Positions 1 to 7,694 of a stretch of 61,618 bases of DNA are shown piece after piece (the stretch's first letter is position 1; every line of letters starts with the position of its first letter). The DNA comes from an uncultured Spirochaetales bacterium. GTDB taxonomy: Bacteria > Spirochaetota > Spirochaetia > Sphaerochaetales > Sphaerochaetaceae. The stretch lies in contig CASDRU010000012.1 in the NCBI GenBank assembly GCA_949283305.1, positions 1 through 61,618 of the forward strand, read 5' to 3'. The notes under the pieces are model-generated. The model did no database searches. It was not told the DNA's origin and saw only the letters and a program-made list of their open reading frames with translations. The position numbers and the translations under genes are program-made.

Positions 1-36
1 CCAAAGAATTAAAAGATTTTCAATATTTTTCTTAGA

Positions 37-98
37 AGGTACTACAAATGACAGGTATTTCTAACCGGGAATAATTCCTGTAAGTATTTGCAGTACCT
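37..98. repeat. Imperfect inverted repeat of unknown role
   Basis: The segments at 37-55 and 77-98 are imperfect inverted copies. Both contain AGGTACT, CAAAT and ACAGG in the same order, with one mismatch and a small insertion, and they are separated by about 21 nt. The RNA could fold into a long hairpin. It lies downstream of the leftward glycosyltransferase gene, so it could be a 3' structure or the end of a small mobile element. No U-tract is seen. The remaining bases before 276 are AT-rich and show no gene. Confidence 0.45.
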
Positions 99-275
99 TA
101 TTTTATCTCAATATTTGCGAATATTTGCTTCGGAAAAAGGGATATAGAATTTCATGTTCTCTCCTTTCTTTTATTCTATCACAAAATCAAAATAATGTAA
201 TAAGAGTATATAGTTATTGATAATAAATATTAATAATATTCATTTTGTAAATCATTTCACCCATATTAACCTTAG

Positions 276-1427
276 TTAGGAATCATTATTTTTCTCCAGA
301 GCCTTCATATAGGCCTCTTCAGCTCTCTCTGCAAATTTTTCTCCTGAATATTCAAGACTGCTTTTCTGCGCGTTTTCTCTCATATGCTTTATCATTTCAG
401 GATTGTCATGAATCTTTTTCATGATCTGGAGAAATTCTTCAAGGCTCTTATATTTAAAGCCATTGAAACCATCACTGACTGCACTGTATGCCATATCATC
501 ATGGCAGATTACAGGAAGGGATGAAGAGAGTGCCTCAATCACACAGAGGCCTTGAGTCTCGCTTACAGAAGCTGTTATGAAGAAGTCTGCAAGATGATAG
601 TAATAGTGTGTGTCCATTCTCTCCACCATGCCTGTGAAGATGACGCTGTCAAGATTCATCTCATCTTTTTTCTTCTTAAGTCTTTCAAGATAAGGACCGC
701 CTCCTGCTATTATCAGGGATAGAGGATAGTCGGAGAATGCTTTTTTAAAAGCCAGAATCTCATCTATGTTCTTCTCTTCTCCAATTCGGCCAAGATATAG
801 CAGCGTCAGAGTTCCGTCTTTGATGCCGAGTTTTCTTCTCTCTCTTTGTCTCTCATCATCAGAAATCTTATAGCAGAAAGATGAAAGGTCTATTGCACTC
901 GGGATTACAAGACTTTCCTTTTTGATTCCATAGCTTTCTGCAAGAGCTCTGGTCTTTTCTGTCGGGAATATGAGCAGCCTTGACTTTCTTGCACCGCGAC
1001 GGAATAAAAACGAAGAAAACCACCTGTTGAAGAGCTTTGGAAAGTGTGCATAGCGGATATAATATTCATAGTCTGTGTGAAAGGTATGCACAACAGGTGC
1101 ACCGCATTTTCTTGATATGCACTGTGCCATAGAGAATGTACTGAATTCACACTGAGAATGTATTACATCTGGCTTCCATAAAAGAATCTCGCTGAGGATT
1201 TTCCTGTTTATCCTCAAGGCCATCCTTGCTCCTTTATAAACAAAGGATGCAGAGCGGCTTGCAGTGTAATAGATGTCTTGAGCAACATATGATGAACCAT
1301 TCTTGCTGAGCGTCAGAATCCTGACATCATGGCCTTTCTCCCCCAGAGCCTTTCTCAGCATACTGACTGAGGTTGAGACACCGTTCTTGTCATCAAGTGC
1401 CCAGTCACTCGTAATGAGTATTTTCAT
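276..1427 (-). CDS. GT4-family glycosyltransferase
   Basis: A 383-residue GT-B fold glycosyltransferase of family 4. The N-terminal acceptor domain opens with MKILITSDWALDDKNGVSTS, and HTFHTDY lies near residue 115. The C-terminal nucleotide-sugar domain contains LLYLGRIGEEKN and the E-x7-E motif SETQGLCVIEA. The closest described groups are glucosyltransferases that act on diacylglycerol and PimB-like mannosyltransferases, so transfer of a sugar to a membrane lipid on the cytoplasmic face is likely, but the substrate cannot be read from the sequence. The start ATG is preceded by GGAGAAGG at good spacing. It is transcribed leftward like its neighbours, about 110 nt after the phospholipase-like gene, and may have its own promoter (TAGAAT is present upstream). 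Confidence 0.85.
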   Translation of the reverse strand: MKILITSDWALDDKNGVSTSVSMLRKALGEKGHDVRILTLSKNGSSYVAQDIYYTASRSASFVYKGARMALRINRKILSEILLWKPDVIHSQCEFSTFSMAQCISRKCGAPVVHTFHTDYEYYIRYAHFPKLFNRWFSSFLFRRGARKSRLLIFPTEKTRALAESYGIKKESLVIPSAIDLSSFCYKISDDERQRERRKLGIKDGTLTLLYLGRIGEEKNIDEILAFKKAFSDYPLSLIIAGGGPYLERLKKKKDEMNLDSVIFTGMVERMDTHYYYHLADFFITASVSETQGLCVIEALSSSLPVICHDDMAYSAVSDGFNGFKYKSLEEFLQIMKKIHDNPEMIKHMRENAQKSSLEYSGEKFAERAEEAYMKALEKNNDS

Positions 1428-1541
1428 ATGCCTTCTCCACTATGATGGTAAGATTCTATCAGCTTAGTGCTCCTTTGCATAGTATCTCAATAATTTTATT
1501 CAATATCAATTTTATATTCTGAAAACGGAATGTTATTTTAC

Positions 1542-2099
1542 TCATTGAACAGAAGCCAGTATTTTCTTCCTTCCAAGCAGAGCCTTTTCCTCCTTTAAGG
1601 CAAAGGCGACAGAAAAAGAGATGGAGAGTATGTATTCTGCATCAGTTTTCTCACAATGCTTTTTTAAAAGATACTCATCATGCATTTTCTCCACATAATC
1701 CCACGCGCTGCTGAAAAAAGCAGGAATTACATCTTCATCCCTGATTATCTCCTCAATTGCCATAAGAAGTCTGTCTTCGTAAAGCATATGGTCTTTGAGA
1801 TTTCCTTCAAAACAGGAATTATGGGCATACGTGAACGAGTCTGCAAGGTAGTGCACAAGCTTTCCTAACCTATAGCTTGAAAGCATCCTGCTTCCTTCTA
1901 TCTTTTTCAGGATCTTTTTGCTCCTGATTCTCATGTTCTCATATTCATGTCCGCTCATTCTCTTTGTTCTGAGAAAACCCTTCAGATATGAGAAAACGAA
2001 AAGATCAGGCTCAACAGATCCGAAAAGAAAAGGAATGCAGCTGATCCTGATTCTTTTTGCCAGGAATAAAGACAGTATTATATGACTTTTCAAGTTCAA
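1542..2099 (-). CDS. Zinc-dependent phospholipase C-like protein
   Basis: About 185 residues of the zinc-dependent phospholipase C / S1-P1 nuclease-like fold. Likely metal-ligand motifs are an early SH, the segment GSVEPDL, and HYLADSFTYAHNSCFEGNLKDHMLYE, in which the histidines and acidic residues recur with family spacing. No clear signal peptide is visible, so it is probably cytoplasmic or membrane-associated and the in vivo substrate is unknown. I chose a TTG start at 2097-2099 because AAGGAGGAGGAG lies directly upstream at 6-7 nt. The longer reading from a TTG at 2144 would place this Shine-Dalgarno inside the coding region. It sits downstream of argF with a gap of about 70 nt. Confidence 0.72.
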   Translation of the reverse strand: MNLKSHIILSLFLAKRIRISCIPFLFGSVEPDLFVFSYLKGFLRTKRMSGHEYENMRIRSKKILKKIEGSRMLSSYRLGKLVHYLADSFTYAHNSCFEGNLKDHMLYEDRLLMAIEEIIRDEDVIPAFFSSAWDYVEKMHDEYLLKKHCEKTDAEYILSISFSVAFALKEEKALLGRKKILASVQ

Positions 2100-2167
2100 G
2101 ATTTTCTCCTCCTCCTTATTATCGAGAGAGGAGATAAAATGCAAATGATAAGCCTGTTAAGGAAGCG

Positions 2168-3166
2168 TTAATTCTTCTTCATGGTCGCATACATCACAGC
2201 CTTGATCGTATGCATGCGGTTTTCTGCCTCATCAAAGACAACAGAGCGCTCAGATTCAAAGATCTCGTCAGTAACTTCCATCTCGTTGATTCCAAAACGG
2301 GAGGCAATATCATTTCCTATTCTTGTTTCCCTGTTGTGGAAAGAAGGAAGGCAGTGCATGAATATGGCATCATCCTTTGCTTTTGCAAAAAGAGAGGAAT
2401 TCACCTGATATGGATAAAGCAGCTTTATCCTGTTTTCCCATACATCATCGCTTTCGCCCATCGATACCCAGATATCCGTGTAAATGACATCCGCATTTTT
2501 AACAGCCTCCGCAGGATCTTCTTCAAGTGTCACAGATCCTCCGCTTTTGGCGGCAATCTTCTTCGCCTCTTCTACAAGGGCGGGAGAAGGAAACAATGAG
2601 GAGGGAGCGCATGCTGTGAAATTGAGTCCCATTTTGGCAGATGCAATCATCAGCGAGTTTCCCATATTGTTTCTTGCATCGCCCATATATGTCAGGCTGA
2701 CACCGTCAAGGCGAGAAAGCTTTTCCTCAATTGTAAGGAGATCTGCAAGCATCTGCGTCGGATGGAACTCATCAGTAAGACCGTTCCAGACCGGAACAGA
2801 TGAATAGAGGGCAAGCGTCTCGACAATTTCCTGCGAGAAACCCCTGTATTCTATTCCATCATAAAGACGGGAAAGCACACGTGCTGTATCTTTGATACTT
2901 TCCTTTGCTCCCATCTGGCTTGATTTGCTGTCAATGAAAGAGACATTCATGCCAAGATCATAGGATGCAACTTCAAATGAACACCTTGTGCGCGTTGATG
3001 TCTTCTCAAAAAGAAGGGCAACATTCTTTCCCTCAAGATAACGATGGGCAATTCCCTGCTTTTTCTTCTTCTTGAAATCCTTTGCAAGATCAAGCAGATA
3101 TCTTATTTCCTCACTTGTATAATCAAGGAGCTTGAGAAAATCACGGTTATATAGATCAACTTTCAT
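2168..3166 (-). CDS. argF: Ornithine carbamoyltransferase
   Basis: A 332-residue, full-length ornithine carbamoyltransferase. It transfers the carbamoyl group of carbamoyl phosphate to ornithine, giving citrulline. The carbamoyl-phosphate loop STRTRCSFEVA is near residue 56, HPTQMLADL lies mid-protein, DIWVSMGE is in the ornithine domain, and the HCLPSFH motif is near residue 271. No arcA or arcC lies nearby, so the sequence does not decide between biosynthetic and catabolic use. The start has GGAG 5-6 nt upstream. A weak own promoter (TAGAAT with TTTAAA 17 nt before it) lies in the 48-nt gap after bioY, so it may be read both from that promoter and from the biotin operon. Confidence 0.95.
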   Translation of the reverse strand: MKVDLYNRDFLKLLDYTSEEIRYLLDLAKDFKKKKKQGIAHRYLEGKNVALLFEKTSTRTRCSFEVASYDLGMNVSFIDSKSSQMGAKESIKDTARVLSRLYDGIEYRGFSQEIVETLALYSSVPVWNGLTDEFHPTQMLADLLTIEEKLSRLDGVSLTYMGDARNNMGNSLMIASAKMGLNFTACAPSSLFPSPALVEEAKKIAAKSGGSVTLEEDPAEAVKNADVIYTDIWVSMGESDDVWENRIKLLYPYQVNSSLFAKAKDDAIFMHCLPSFHNRETRIGNDIASRFGINEMEVTDEIFESERSVVFDEAENRMHTIKAVMYATMKKN

Positions 3167-3214
3167 ATCATCTCCACATCAAGATTCTACAGCCATGAAT
3201 GGGAAGTTTAAAGA

Positions 3215-3751
3215 CTAAATCTGATTTTCATCAATTCTCTGCCGCAAAACCGGTGTCACGAAGACAGTCACTGCTATTTTGACTGCATCCCCGAAAATAA
3301 ATGGAACAAGACCGGCAAGCAAAGCGGCATATATGCTGATTTCCGTGGTCATCATGAGCCAGATTATGCCGATTGAATAAATAATCAGGGTATTTATCAA
3401 TGCAGAAACAAGAGCTCTTTTCTTAACGCTCAGAAAAGGGAGTTTCATGACAAATGAAGAAAGCAGAGCAGAAATCGGAAGCGCCGCAAGATATCCTCCT
3501 GTTGGGCCCAAGAGCGCGGCAATACCGCCGCCTGTCGTGAAGACTGGAAGTCCGATCAGACCGACAAAAAGATATACCAGCGAAGAAAAGAAAGCATCAC
3601 GGGATCTTAAGCATGTGGCTGAAAGCATCACGAAAAAGGTCTGAAGTGTAAGTGGAACAGGAACAAACGGGATCCTGATAAATGCTCCTGATGCAATAAG
3701 AGCGGCAAAAAGTGATATAAAGGCTATTTCTCTGATCTGCTTTCTTTCCAT
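3215..3751 (-). CDS. bioY: BioY biotin ECF transporter S component
   Basis: About 178 residues, a six-helix membrane S component of the biotin energy-coupling-factor transporter. BioY features include the early PFVPVPLTLQTFFVM stretch, GLIGLPVF, and GPTGGYLAALPISA, the conserved loop that lines the biotin pocket. I start at MERKQIREIAF because GAGG sits 7 nt upstream; a longer reading from 3772 would overlap ecfT and lacks a site. It is the third gene of the leftward ecfA-ecfT-bioY unit, 7 nt after ecfT, so the ATPase and transmembrane partners are probably dedicated to biotin. The BirA operator at 5224-5259 supports this. Confidence 0.93.
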   Translation of the reverse strand: MERKQIREIAFISLFAALIASGAFIRIPFVPVPLTLQTFFVMLSATCLRSRDAFFSSLVYLFVGLIGLPVFTTGGGIAALLGPTGGYLAALPISALLSSFVMKLPFLSVKKRALVSALINTLIIYSIGIIWLMMTTEISIYAALLAGLVPFIFGDAVKIAVTVFVTPVLRQRIDENQI

Positions 3752-3758
3752 ACAATCC

Positions 3759-4472
3759 TCATAAAATAACAAATGACAGAATAAGGCAAGTTATGCTTAG
3801 AACAATCACAAATATATCTGACAATCTATACCGCATTGCGCTTCTTCTTTTCCCAGCATCATAGCCGCGGCTGTAAAGAGCATCAGTATATATCTCAACT
3901 TTATCAAATAAATCTGATACCGCTTGAATTGTAAATGATACAAGATTTCTAAGCGGATGCCTGACAAATGATGCAAGACGGGCTTTCCTTGCTTCAAGAA
4001 TCTGGCTGATGCTGTCTGCAATCACAGGAATCATGGAAAGCGTCATCTCAAGAGCTGAGGAAATATAATAGGCATATTTCCCAATCACATGAAAAAGGAT
4101 GGATCCGAGTGAACGGGAAATCTCATCAGGAAGTGTAGTGTCAGAAAAGATGATTGCCGAGAAAACCAGTGACAGCAGCGAGAGTGCATCAGATGATGCA
4201 AGAAAAAGACTTTTCTGGCTTATAATGGAGGTAAAGAAAATGAAAAGAGAAAGAAAAATGAAGAAAATACTTTCTTTTGCATAGTCTTTAAAAGGAAGCC
4301 TAATTATAGCGGCAACAATGAAAGGAAGCATAAAGAGCGCATATATATAAATTCCTTCAGCTGAGGTGACTGCAAGAGAATAGGAAATTAAGGCAAGAAA
4401 CTTTGCCATGGGATTCATCCTCGTCATGAAATTATCTGAATTCCTATAGTGGAACATCATCACACAAGCCAT
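3759..4472 (-). CDS. bioN: ECF transporter transmembrane component (EcfT/BioN)
   Basis: A 237-residue EcfT-family integral membrane protein that couples ATP hydrolysis in EcfA to movement of the S component. Several hydrophobic helices fill residues 20-140. The cytoplasmic coupling region contains the two typical short motifs, here EARKARLAS and YSRGYDAG, which dock into the ATPase grooves. A final helix ends the protein. Its start overlaps the end of ecfA by 13 nt and its end is 7 nt from bioY, so translation is probably coupled. The context identifies it as the BioN-type partner of BioY. Confidence 0.88.
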   Translation of the reverse strand: MACVMMFHYRNSDNFMTRMNPMAKFLALISYSLAVTSAEGIYIYALFMLPFIVAAIIRLPFKDYAKESIFFIFLSLFIFFTSIISQKSLFLASSDALSLLSLVFSAIIFSDTTLPDEISRSLGSILFHVIGKYAYYISSALEMTLSMIPVIADSISQILEARKARLASFVRHPLRNLVSFTIQAVSDLFDKVEIYTDALYSRGYDAGKRRSAMRYRLSDIFVIVLSITCLILSFVIL

Positions 4473-5197
4473 GACAGATCCTCAAAATGTGCATTTTCAG
4501 GGATATATATACCGTATTCGGGAAGGACTTTATAAAGAGATGAGGATGCGCCGCTTTTTACGATCCTGCCATCCTTCATTATCAGGATATTGTCAGTATG
4601 GAAAAGAAATTTCTCGGCCTCATGAGATACTGCCAGGATTGTAAAGCCCCTTTCTTTTAAGGAAATCAGAGCCTTTATCATAAGGCAGGTTGAAGGATAG
4701 TCCAGATTTGCAAAAGGCTCATCTAGAAGTATCACATCAGGCTCCATTGCAAGGATTCCGGCAATCGCGCATTTGCGCATCTCGCCACCAGAAAGTGTCT
4801 GAGGTCTTTGCTTTCTCTTATCTTCAAGATTCATGACTGATAATGCATCAGATACCCTTCTTTCTATTTCCTCCTCATCAAGCCCCATATTCTCTGGACC
4901 AAAGGCAACATCTTTTTCGACGCTCTGGGAGACTATCTGCATCTCTGCACTCTGAAAAACAAGTGCAATCCTTTTCATTCTTGCTCTCTCGTCAGCTTCT
5001 GCGCCATCTATGAATATTTTCCCGCTTTTTGCTTTCTTAAGTCCTTTTATGCACCTGAGCAGCTGGCTCTTTCCAGCTCCGTTTGTCCCTAAAAGCGCAG
5101 TCAAAGAACCCTTTTGCAGAGAAAACGAAACATCATCAAGAATTCTTTTCCCTGACAATTCAAGCATAATATTTGATACAGCAAGCACATTTTGCAT
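4460..5197 (-). CDS. bioM: ECF transporter ATP-binding component (EcfA/BioM)
   Basis: A 245-residue ABC ATPase of the ECF type. Walker A is GTNGAGKSQL near residue 36, the signature LSGGEMRK near 138, Walker B VILLDEPFANLD near 155 and the H-loop AVSHEAE near 195. It powers biotin uptake with EcfT and BioY. It is the first gene of the operon. A -10-like TATAAT (minus strand, 5212-5217) lies only 14 nt before the ATG and no Shine-Dalgarno is visible, so the leader would be very short. The operator just upstream indicates biotin-responsive repression. Confidence 0.93.
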   Translation of the reverse strand: MQNVLAVSNIMLELSGKRILDDVSFSLQKGSLTALLGTNGAGKSQLLRCIKGLKKAKSGKIFIDGAEADERARMKRIALVFQSAEMQIVSQSVEKDVAFGPENMGLDEEEIERRVSDALSVMNLEDKRKQRPQTLSGGEMRKCAIAGILAMEPDVILLDEPFANLDYPSTCLMIKALISLKERGFTILAVSHEAEKFLFHTDNILIMKDGRIVKSGASSSLYKVLPEYGIYIPENAHFEDLSWLV

Positions 5198-5223
5198 GGA
5201 AAGAGAGTATCATTATAGCTTGA

Positions 5224-5259
5224 AATTGTAAACTATTTTATTTAGTTCTGTTTACAATT
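5224..5259. promoter_or_regulatory. BirA (biotin repressor) operator
   Basis: A perfect 10-bp inverted repeat, AATTGTAAAC, 16 nt, GTTTACAATT. This matches the published BirA box (TTGTAAACC ... GGTTTACAA with a 14-16 nt spacer) in both arms and spacing. It lies 27 bp before the start of the biotin transporter ATPase gene and overlaps the expected promoter, since TATAAT follows at 5212-5217 on the minus strand. An HTH-bearing bifunctional biotin ligase is expected elsewhere in the genome. Confidence 0.88.
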
Positions 5260-5355
5260 CTGATTTTAATAAACCATTTAAATGCTCACCCCATCCTGTC
5301 TTGCATGAACCTGTAAGTTTTCTTCCTGAATCAATTGTGTAATTTCATGTTTTAT

Positions 5356-5580
5356 TTAGACTTTAGAAGTATACTTGTGAGAATCCATGACCTGTTCATT
5401 CTTTGACTTCTGCCGAACCTTGGCAGCTCTGTTTGCAAGCCGCTTCGCAGAAGGCTTCTTGAAAGTTTCAGGCTTTGTTCCTTCAGGGGCTTTCCATTCC
5501 TTTAATCCGGTCTGCTTCAGTATGAATCTCATATACTTCCTGATGTTGAAGCCCAGGCATTTGAGCATAATTGACTGCAT
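5356..5580 (-). pseudogene. Transposase C-terminal remnant
   Basis: A 74-codon open stretch that reads as the tail of a DDE transposase. It contains MLKCLGFNIRKYMRF, a leucine-glycine-aromatic pattern common just before the C terminus of IS1182-like transposases, followed by a lysine/arginine-rich tail. No catalytic domain precedes it; in the same frame there is a stop immediately upstream. The opposite-strand open frame is a shadow. I read it as an insertion-sequence scar at the left edge of the accessory island. The family assignment is from memory of sequence style. Confidence 0.45.
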
Positions 5581-5634
5581 TTAACTTTTCAATCGACTGA
5601 TTGTAAATGTGGCTTACTTTTGCCAGGAAGCATC

Positions 5635-5663
5635 TTGATAAGTAATGTTTTTTTCCCGATAAT
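5635..5663 (+). promoter_or_regulatory. Promoter, -10 placed 6 nt before the start codon
   Basis: TTGATA (5635-5640), 17 nt, GATAAT (5658-5663), then 6 nt to the ATG at 5670. The transcription start would fall on or next to the start codon. The surrounding 40 bp are closely similar to the promoter at 6167-6195. Confidence 0.7.
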
Positions 5664-5669
5664 TTAAAA

Positions 5670-5903
5670 ATGTCATACATCGATGAACTTCAGAAAAGAT
5701 ATGAATCAGAAGGAAAAGGATTTATCCGAATAACAAATAAAGATCTTGTGTGTAAAGATTGCATGTATATGCATGATGATTCAGTGATATTTTGGAATAC
5801 TTCCAGATGTGACTTTTATCCAGCACATAAACCAAACTCAATTCTGAGAGGAAAAAGCTGCACTTACTATTTCAAAGGAGATAAAAAACCATGTGCACAT
5901 TAA
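5670..5903 (+). CDS. Small cysteine-rich protein of unknown function
   Basis: 77 residues with C-x2-C (CKDC, near residue 29), a third cysteine in TSRCDFY, and CTYY plus CAH near the end. The spacing suggests a zinc- or iron-binding fold. I do not recognise a named family, though similar short cysteine proteins are common as uncharacterised genes in gut anaerobes. It begins 6 nt after a well-formed -10 box and has no Shine-Dalgarno, so it is probably translated from a leaderless mRNA. It overlaps the next small gene by 13 nt. Its promoter is a near copy of the one in front of the AlbA_2/OLD/helicase operon, which hints at shared regulation. Confidence 0.6.
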   Translation: MSYIDELQKRYESEGKGFIRITNKDLVCKDCMYMHDDSVIFWNTSRCDFYPAHKPNSILRGKSCTYYFKGDKKPCAH

Positions 5904-6139
5904 GACTTTATCACACCATGACCCTGGAAAGCCCCAATAAAGCAAACATAACTATTATTGACGATAAAATATATGCGACAGATGAAGACGGAAAAGGGCT
6001 TTACTCTCTAGGACCTCCGCAAATGGCAAAATACAAAGGTGAAGGTACTCTGATTGATGAAAATTTCAAACTAAGAAAAGGGTTAAGGAAAAAGACTATA
6101 AAAAGAAAAATAACTGAGCGAGTATCTCAGTTATCTTGA
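5891..6139 (+). CDS. Small basic protein of unknown function
   Basis: Up to 82 residues, ending in a very basic segment (KLRKGLRKKTIKRKITER). The middle, ITIIDDKIYATDEDGKGLYSLGP, looks like a short beta-rich fold. The first ATG overlaps the preceding gene by 13 nt and has AAAGGAG about 10 nt upstream; a second ATG at 5918 is also possible. The stop codon lies just after a 9-bp hairpin that may end the transcript. No function can be assigned. Confidence 0.5.
   Translation: MCTLRLYHTMTLESPNKANITIIDDKIYATDEDGKGLYSLGPPQMAKYKGEGTLIDENFKLRKGLRKKTIKRKITERVSQLS
6110..6134 (+). terminator. Hairpin over the end of the small-gene pair
   Basis: A 9-bp perfect stem, ATAACTGAG / CTCAGTTAT, with a 7-nt loop, inside the last codons of the gene ending at 6139. 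What follows is only moderately U-rich, so termination is plausible but weak. Confidence 0.45.
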
Positions 6140-6166
6140 TTTTACTTACTATCGGAAGAAAGCATA

Positions 6167-6195
6167 TTGATGAGCAATGTTCTCCTTCCGATAAT
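6167..6195 (+). promoter_or_regulatory. Promoter of the AlbA_2/OLD/helicase operon
   Basis: TTGATG (6167-6172), 17 nt, GATAAT (6190-6195), followed by AAAGGAG (6205-6211) and the ATG at 6218. The flanking bases (GCAT before the -35, AATGTT in the spacer, CCGATAATT at the -10) match the promoter at 5635-5663, so this is a second copy of the same module. Confidence 0.7.
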
Positions 6196-6217
6196 TAAGA
6201 AACCAAAGGAGAATCAG

Positions 6218-7684
6218 ATGATAAGTACATTGATAGCTGAGGCAACTGTTTGTGATTTCAAAGAAGCACTTGAGGTAAAAAAGCCAAAAAGCTGGCTCAA
6301 GAGCGTCAGTGCTTTTGCAAACACAGCTGGCGGGACTCTCTTCTTTGGTGTTGATAATTCTCACAACGTCGTAGGCCTATCAGATCCGCAGAAGGATGCT
6401 GAAGACATAAGTAGACTCATCAAGGAAAGGATATCTCCGACTCCACGATTCATCCTCACAGCTGAACAGGAATATGGAAAAGCTGTACTCGTTCTTTCAA
6501 TTCCAAAAGGAACTCACACGCCATACTACTACAAAGCTGATGGAATCAGGGAAGCATATATCAGGCTTGGAGATGAAAGTATTGTGGCTCCTGAGCACAT
6601 ACTTCATGAGCTTATCCTAGACGGAATGAATGAGTCCTTTGACGCTATCATTTCAAAATATGATGCTGATGACTTTGCATTCTCTAAACTCAGGGAGCGT
6701 TATAGAAGATGGACTGGTAAAAGCTTCAATGCCAAGTTTCTAATGTCCTTTGGGCTGGTTGATGAAAATACGAATAAACTCACCAATGCAGGTGCACTCA
6801 TAGCAGATGATTGCCCGCTTAGGCAGTCAAGACTCTTCTGCGTAAGATGGAATGGGCTGACAAAAGCCGGAGGCCTTATAGATGCCATTGACAGTGCCGA
6901 ATACACAGGAAGCCTGATTCTCCTGCTTGAAAATGGTATGAACTTCATTAAACGCCATAATAGGATGATGTGGAGAAAAGCTCCTACTTCCAGAATAGAA
7001 ATGCCCGAGTATGAAGAAAGAAGCTGCCTTGAAGCACTCGTCAACGCCCTCGTCCATCGCTCATATTTAGAGCTTGGAAGCGAGGTTCATATCGATATTT
7101 TCGATGATAGAATGACCATCTATTCCCCAGGAGGAATGGCCGATGGAAGTATCATACAAGACCAGAAACTTAGTGAAGTATCTTCTAAAAGACGTAACCC
7201 AGTGCTTGCTGATGTATTTGCTCGTCTTGGCTACATGGAACGACAAGGAAGCGGACTTGAGAAGATCATCGAATGGTATCAGGTATGTGCGAACTATACA
7301 AAAGAGAATTTGCCTACTTTCTCATCCACTTCTTCACAATTCATTGTGTCATTACCAAACCTGAATTATGGCAAGAATACAGTACTTTATGAAAAAAAAC
7401 AGGACTCTGAAATAGAAAAAACAGGACTCTCGGAAGAAAAACAGGGTTATGAAGTCCTGCTTAATACATTATCTCTAACCAAACCAACATATAAGAATAT
7501 AATGGCGCTATATAATCAATTTGGATTCGCAGAGCCATTTTCAAGAGGTGATGTTGTCACAGTCTGTGGTATAACAAAATCTCCTGCCAGCTCTCTTTTG
7601 AACTTAATGAAGAGACTTAATTTGATAACTCCGGTTAATAAGGGGCACGGACAGTATATGCTCCAAAACCCGAAACAAAGGTAG
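6218..7684 (+). CDS. AlbA_2 / HATPase domain protein
   Basis: About 488 residues. The N-terminal AlbA_2 (Schlafen-like) domain shows DFKEALEVKKPKSWLKSVSA and FANTAGGTLFFGVDN around residues 15-55. A GHKL-type ATPase-like domain follows, with SCLEALVNALVHRSY near residue 270, then IYSPGG. A winged-helix-like C terminus ends the protein. Family members are usually annotated as putative DNA-binding, ATP-binding regulators, and many lie in mobile or defence islands. I start at 6218 because of the AAAGGAG site; a longer reading from 6167 would begin inside the promoter. It is 10 nt upstream of the OLD-type nuclease gene and probably co-transcribed with it, so it may be a regulator or a third component of that system. 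Confidence 0.82.
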   Translation: MISTLIAEATVCDFKEALEVKKPKSWLKSVSAFANTAGGTLFFGVDNSHNVVGLSDPQKDAEDISRLIKERISPTPRFILTAEQEYGKAVLVLSIPKGTHTPYYYKADGIREAYIRLGDESIVAPEHILHELILDGMNESFDAIISKYDADDFAFSKLRERYRRWTGKSFNAKFLMSFGLVDENTNKLTNAGALIADDCPLRQSRLFCVRWNGLTKAGGLIDAIDSAEYTGSLILLLENGMNFIKRHNRMMWRKAPTSRIEMPEYEERSCLEALVNALVHRSYLELGSEVHIDIFDDRMTIYSPGGMADGSIIQDQKLSEVSSKRRNPVLADVFARLGYMERQGSGLEKIIEWYQVCANYTKENLPTFSSTSSQFIVSLPNLNYGKNTVLYEKKQDSEIEKTGLSEEKQGYEVLLNTLSLTKPTYKNIMALYNQFGFAEPFSRGDVVTVCGITKSPASSLLNLMKRLNLITPVNKGHGQYMLQNPKQR

Positions 7685-7694
7685 GAGAAACGAT

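Noticed and set aside
5300-5700. Left attachment site as a direct repeat of the tRNA-Phe 3' end
   Set aside because: I found no convincing match to the last 15-20 bases of the tRNA in this stretch by eye; a proper search is required to exclude a degraded copy.
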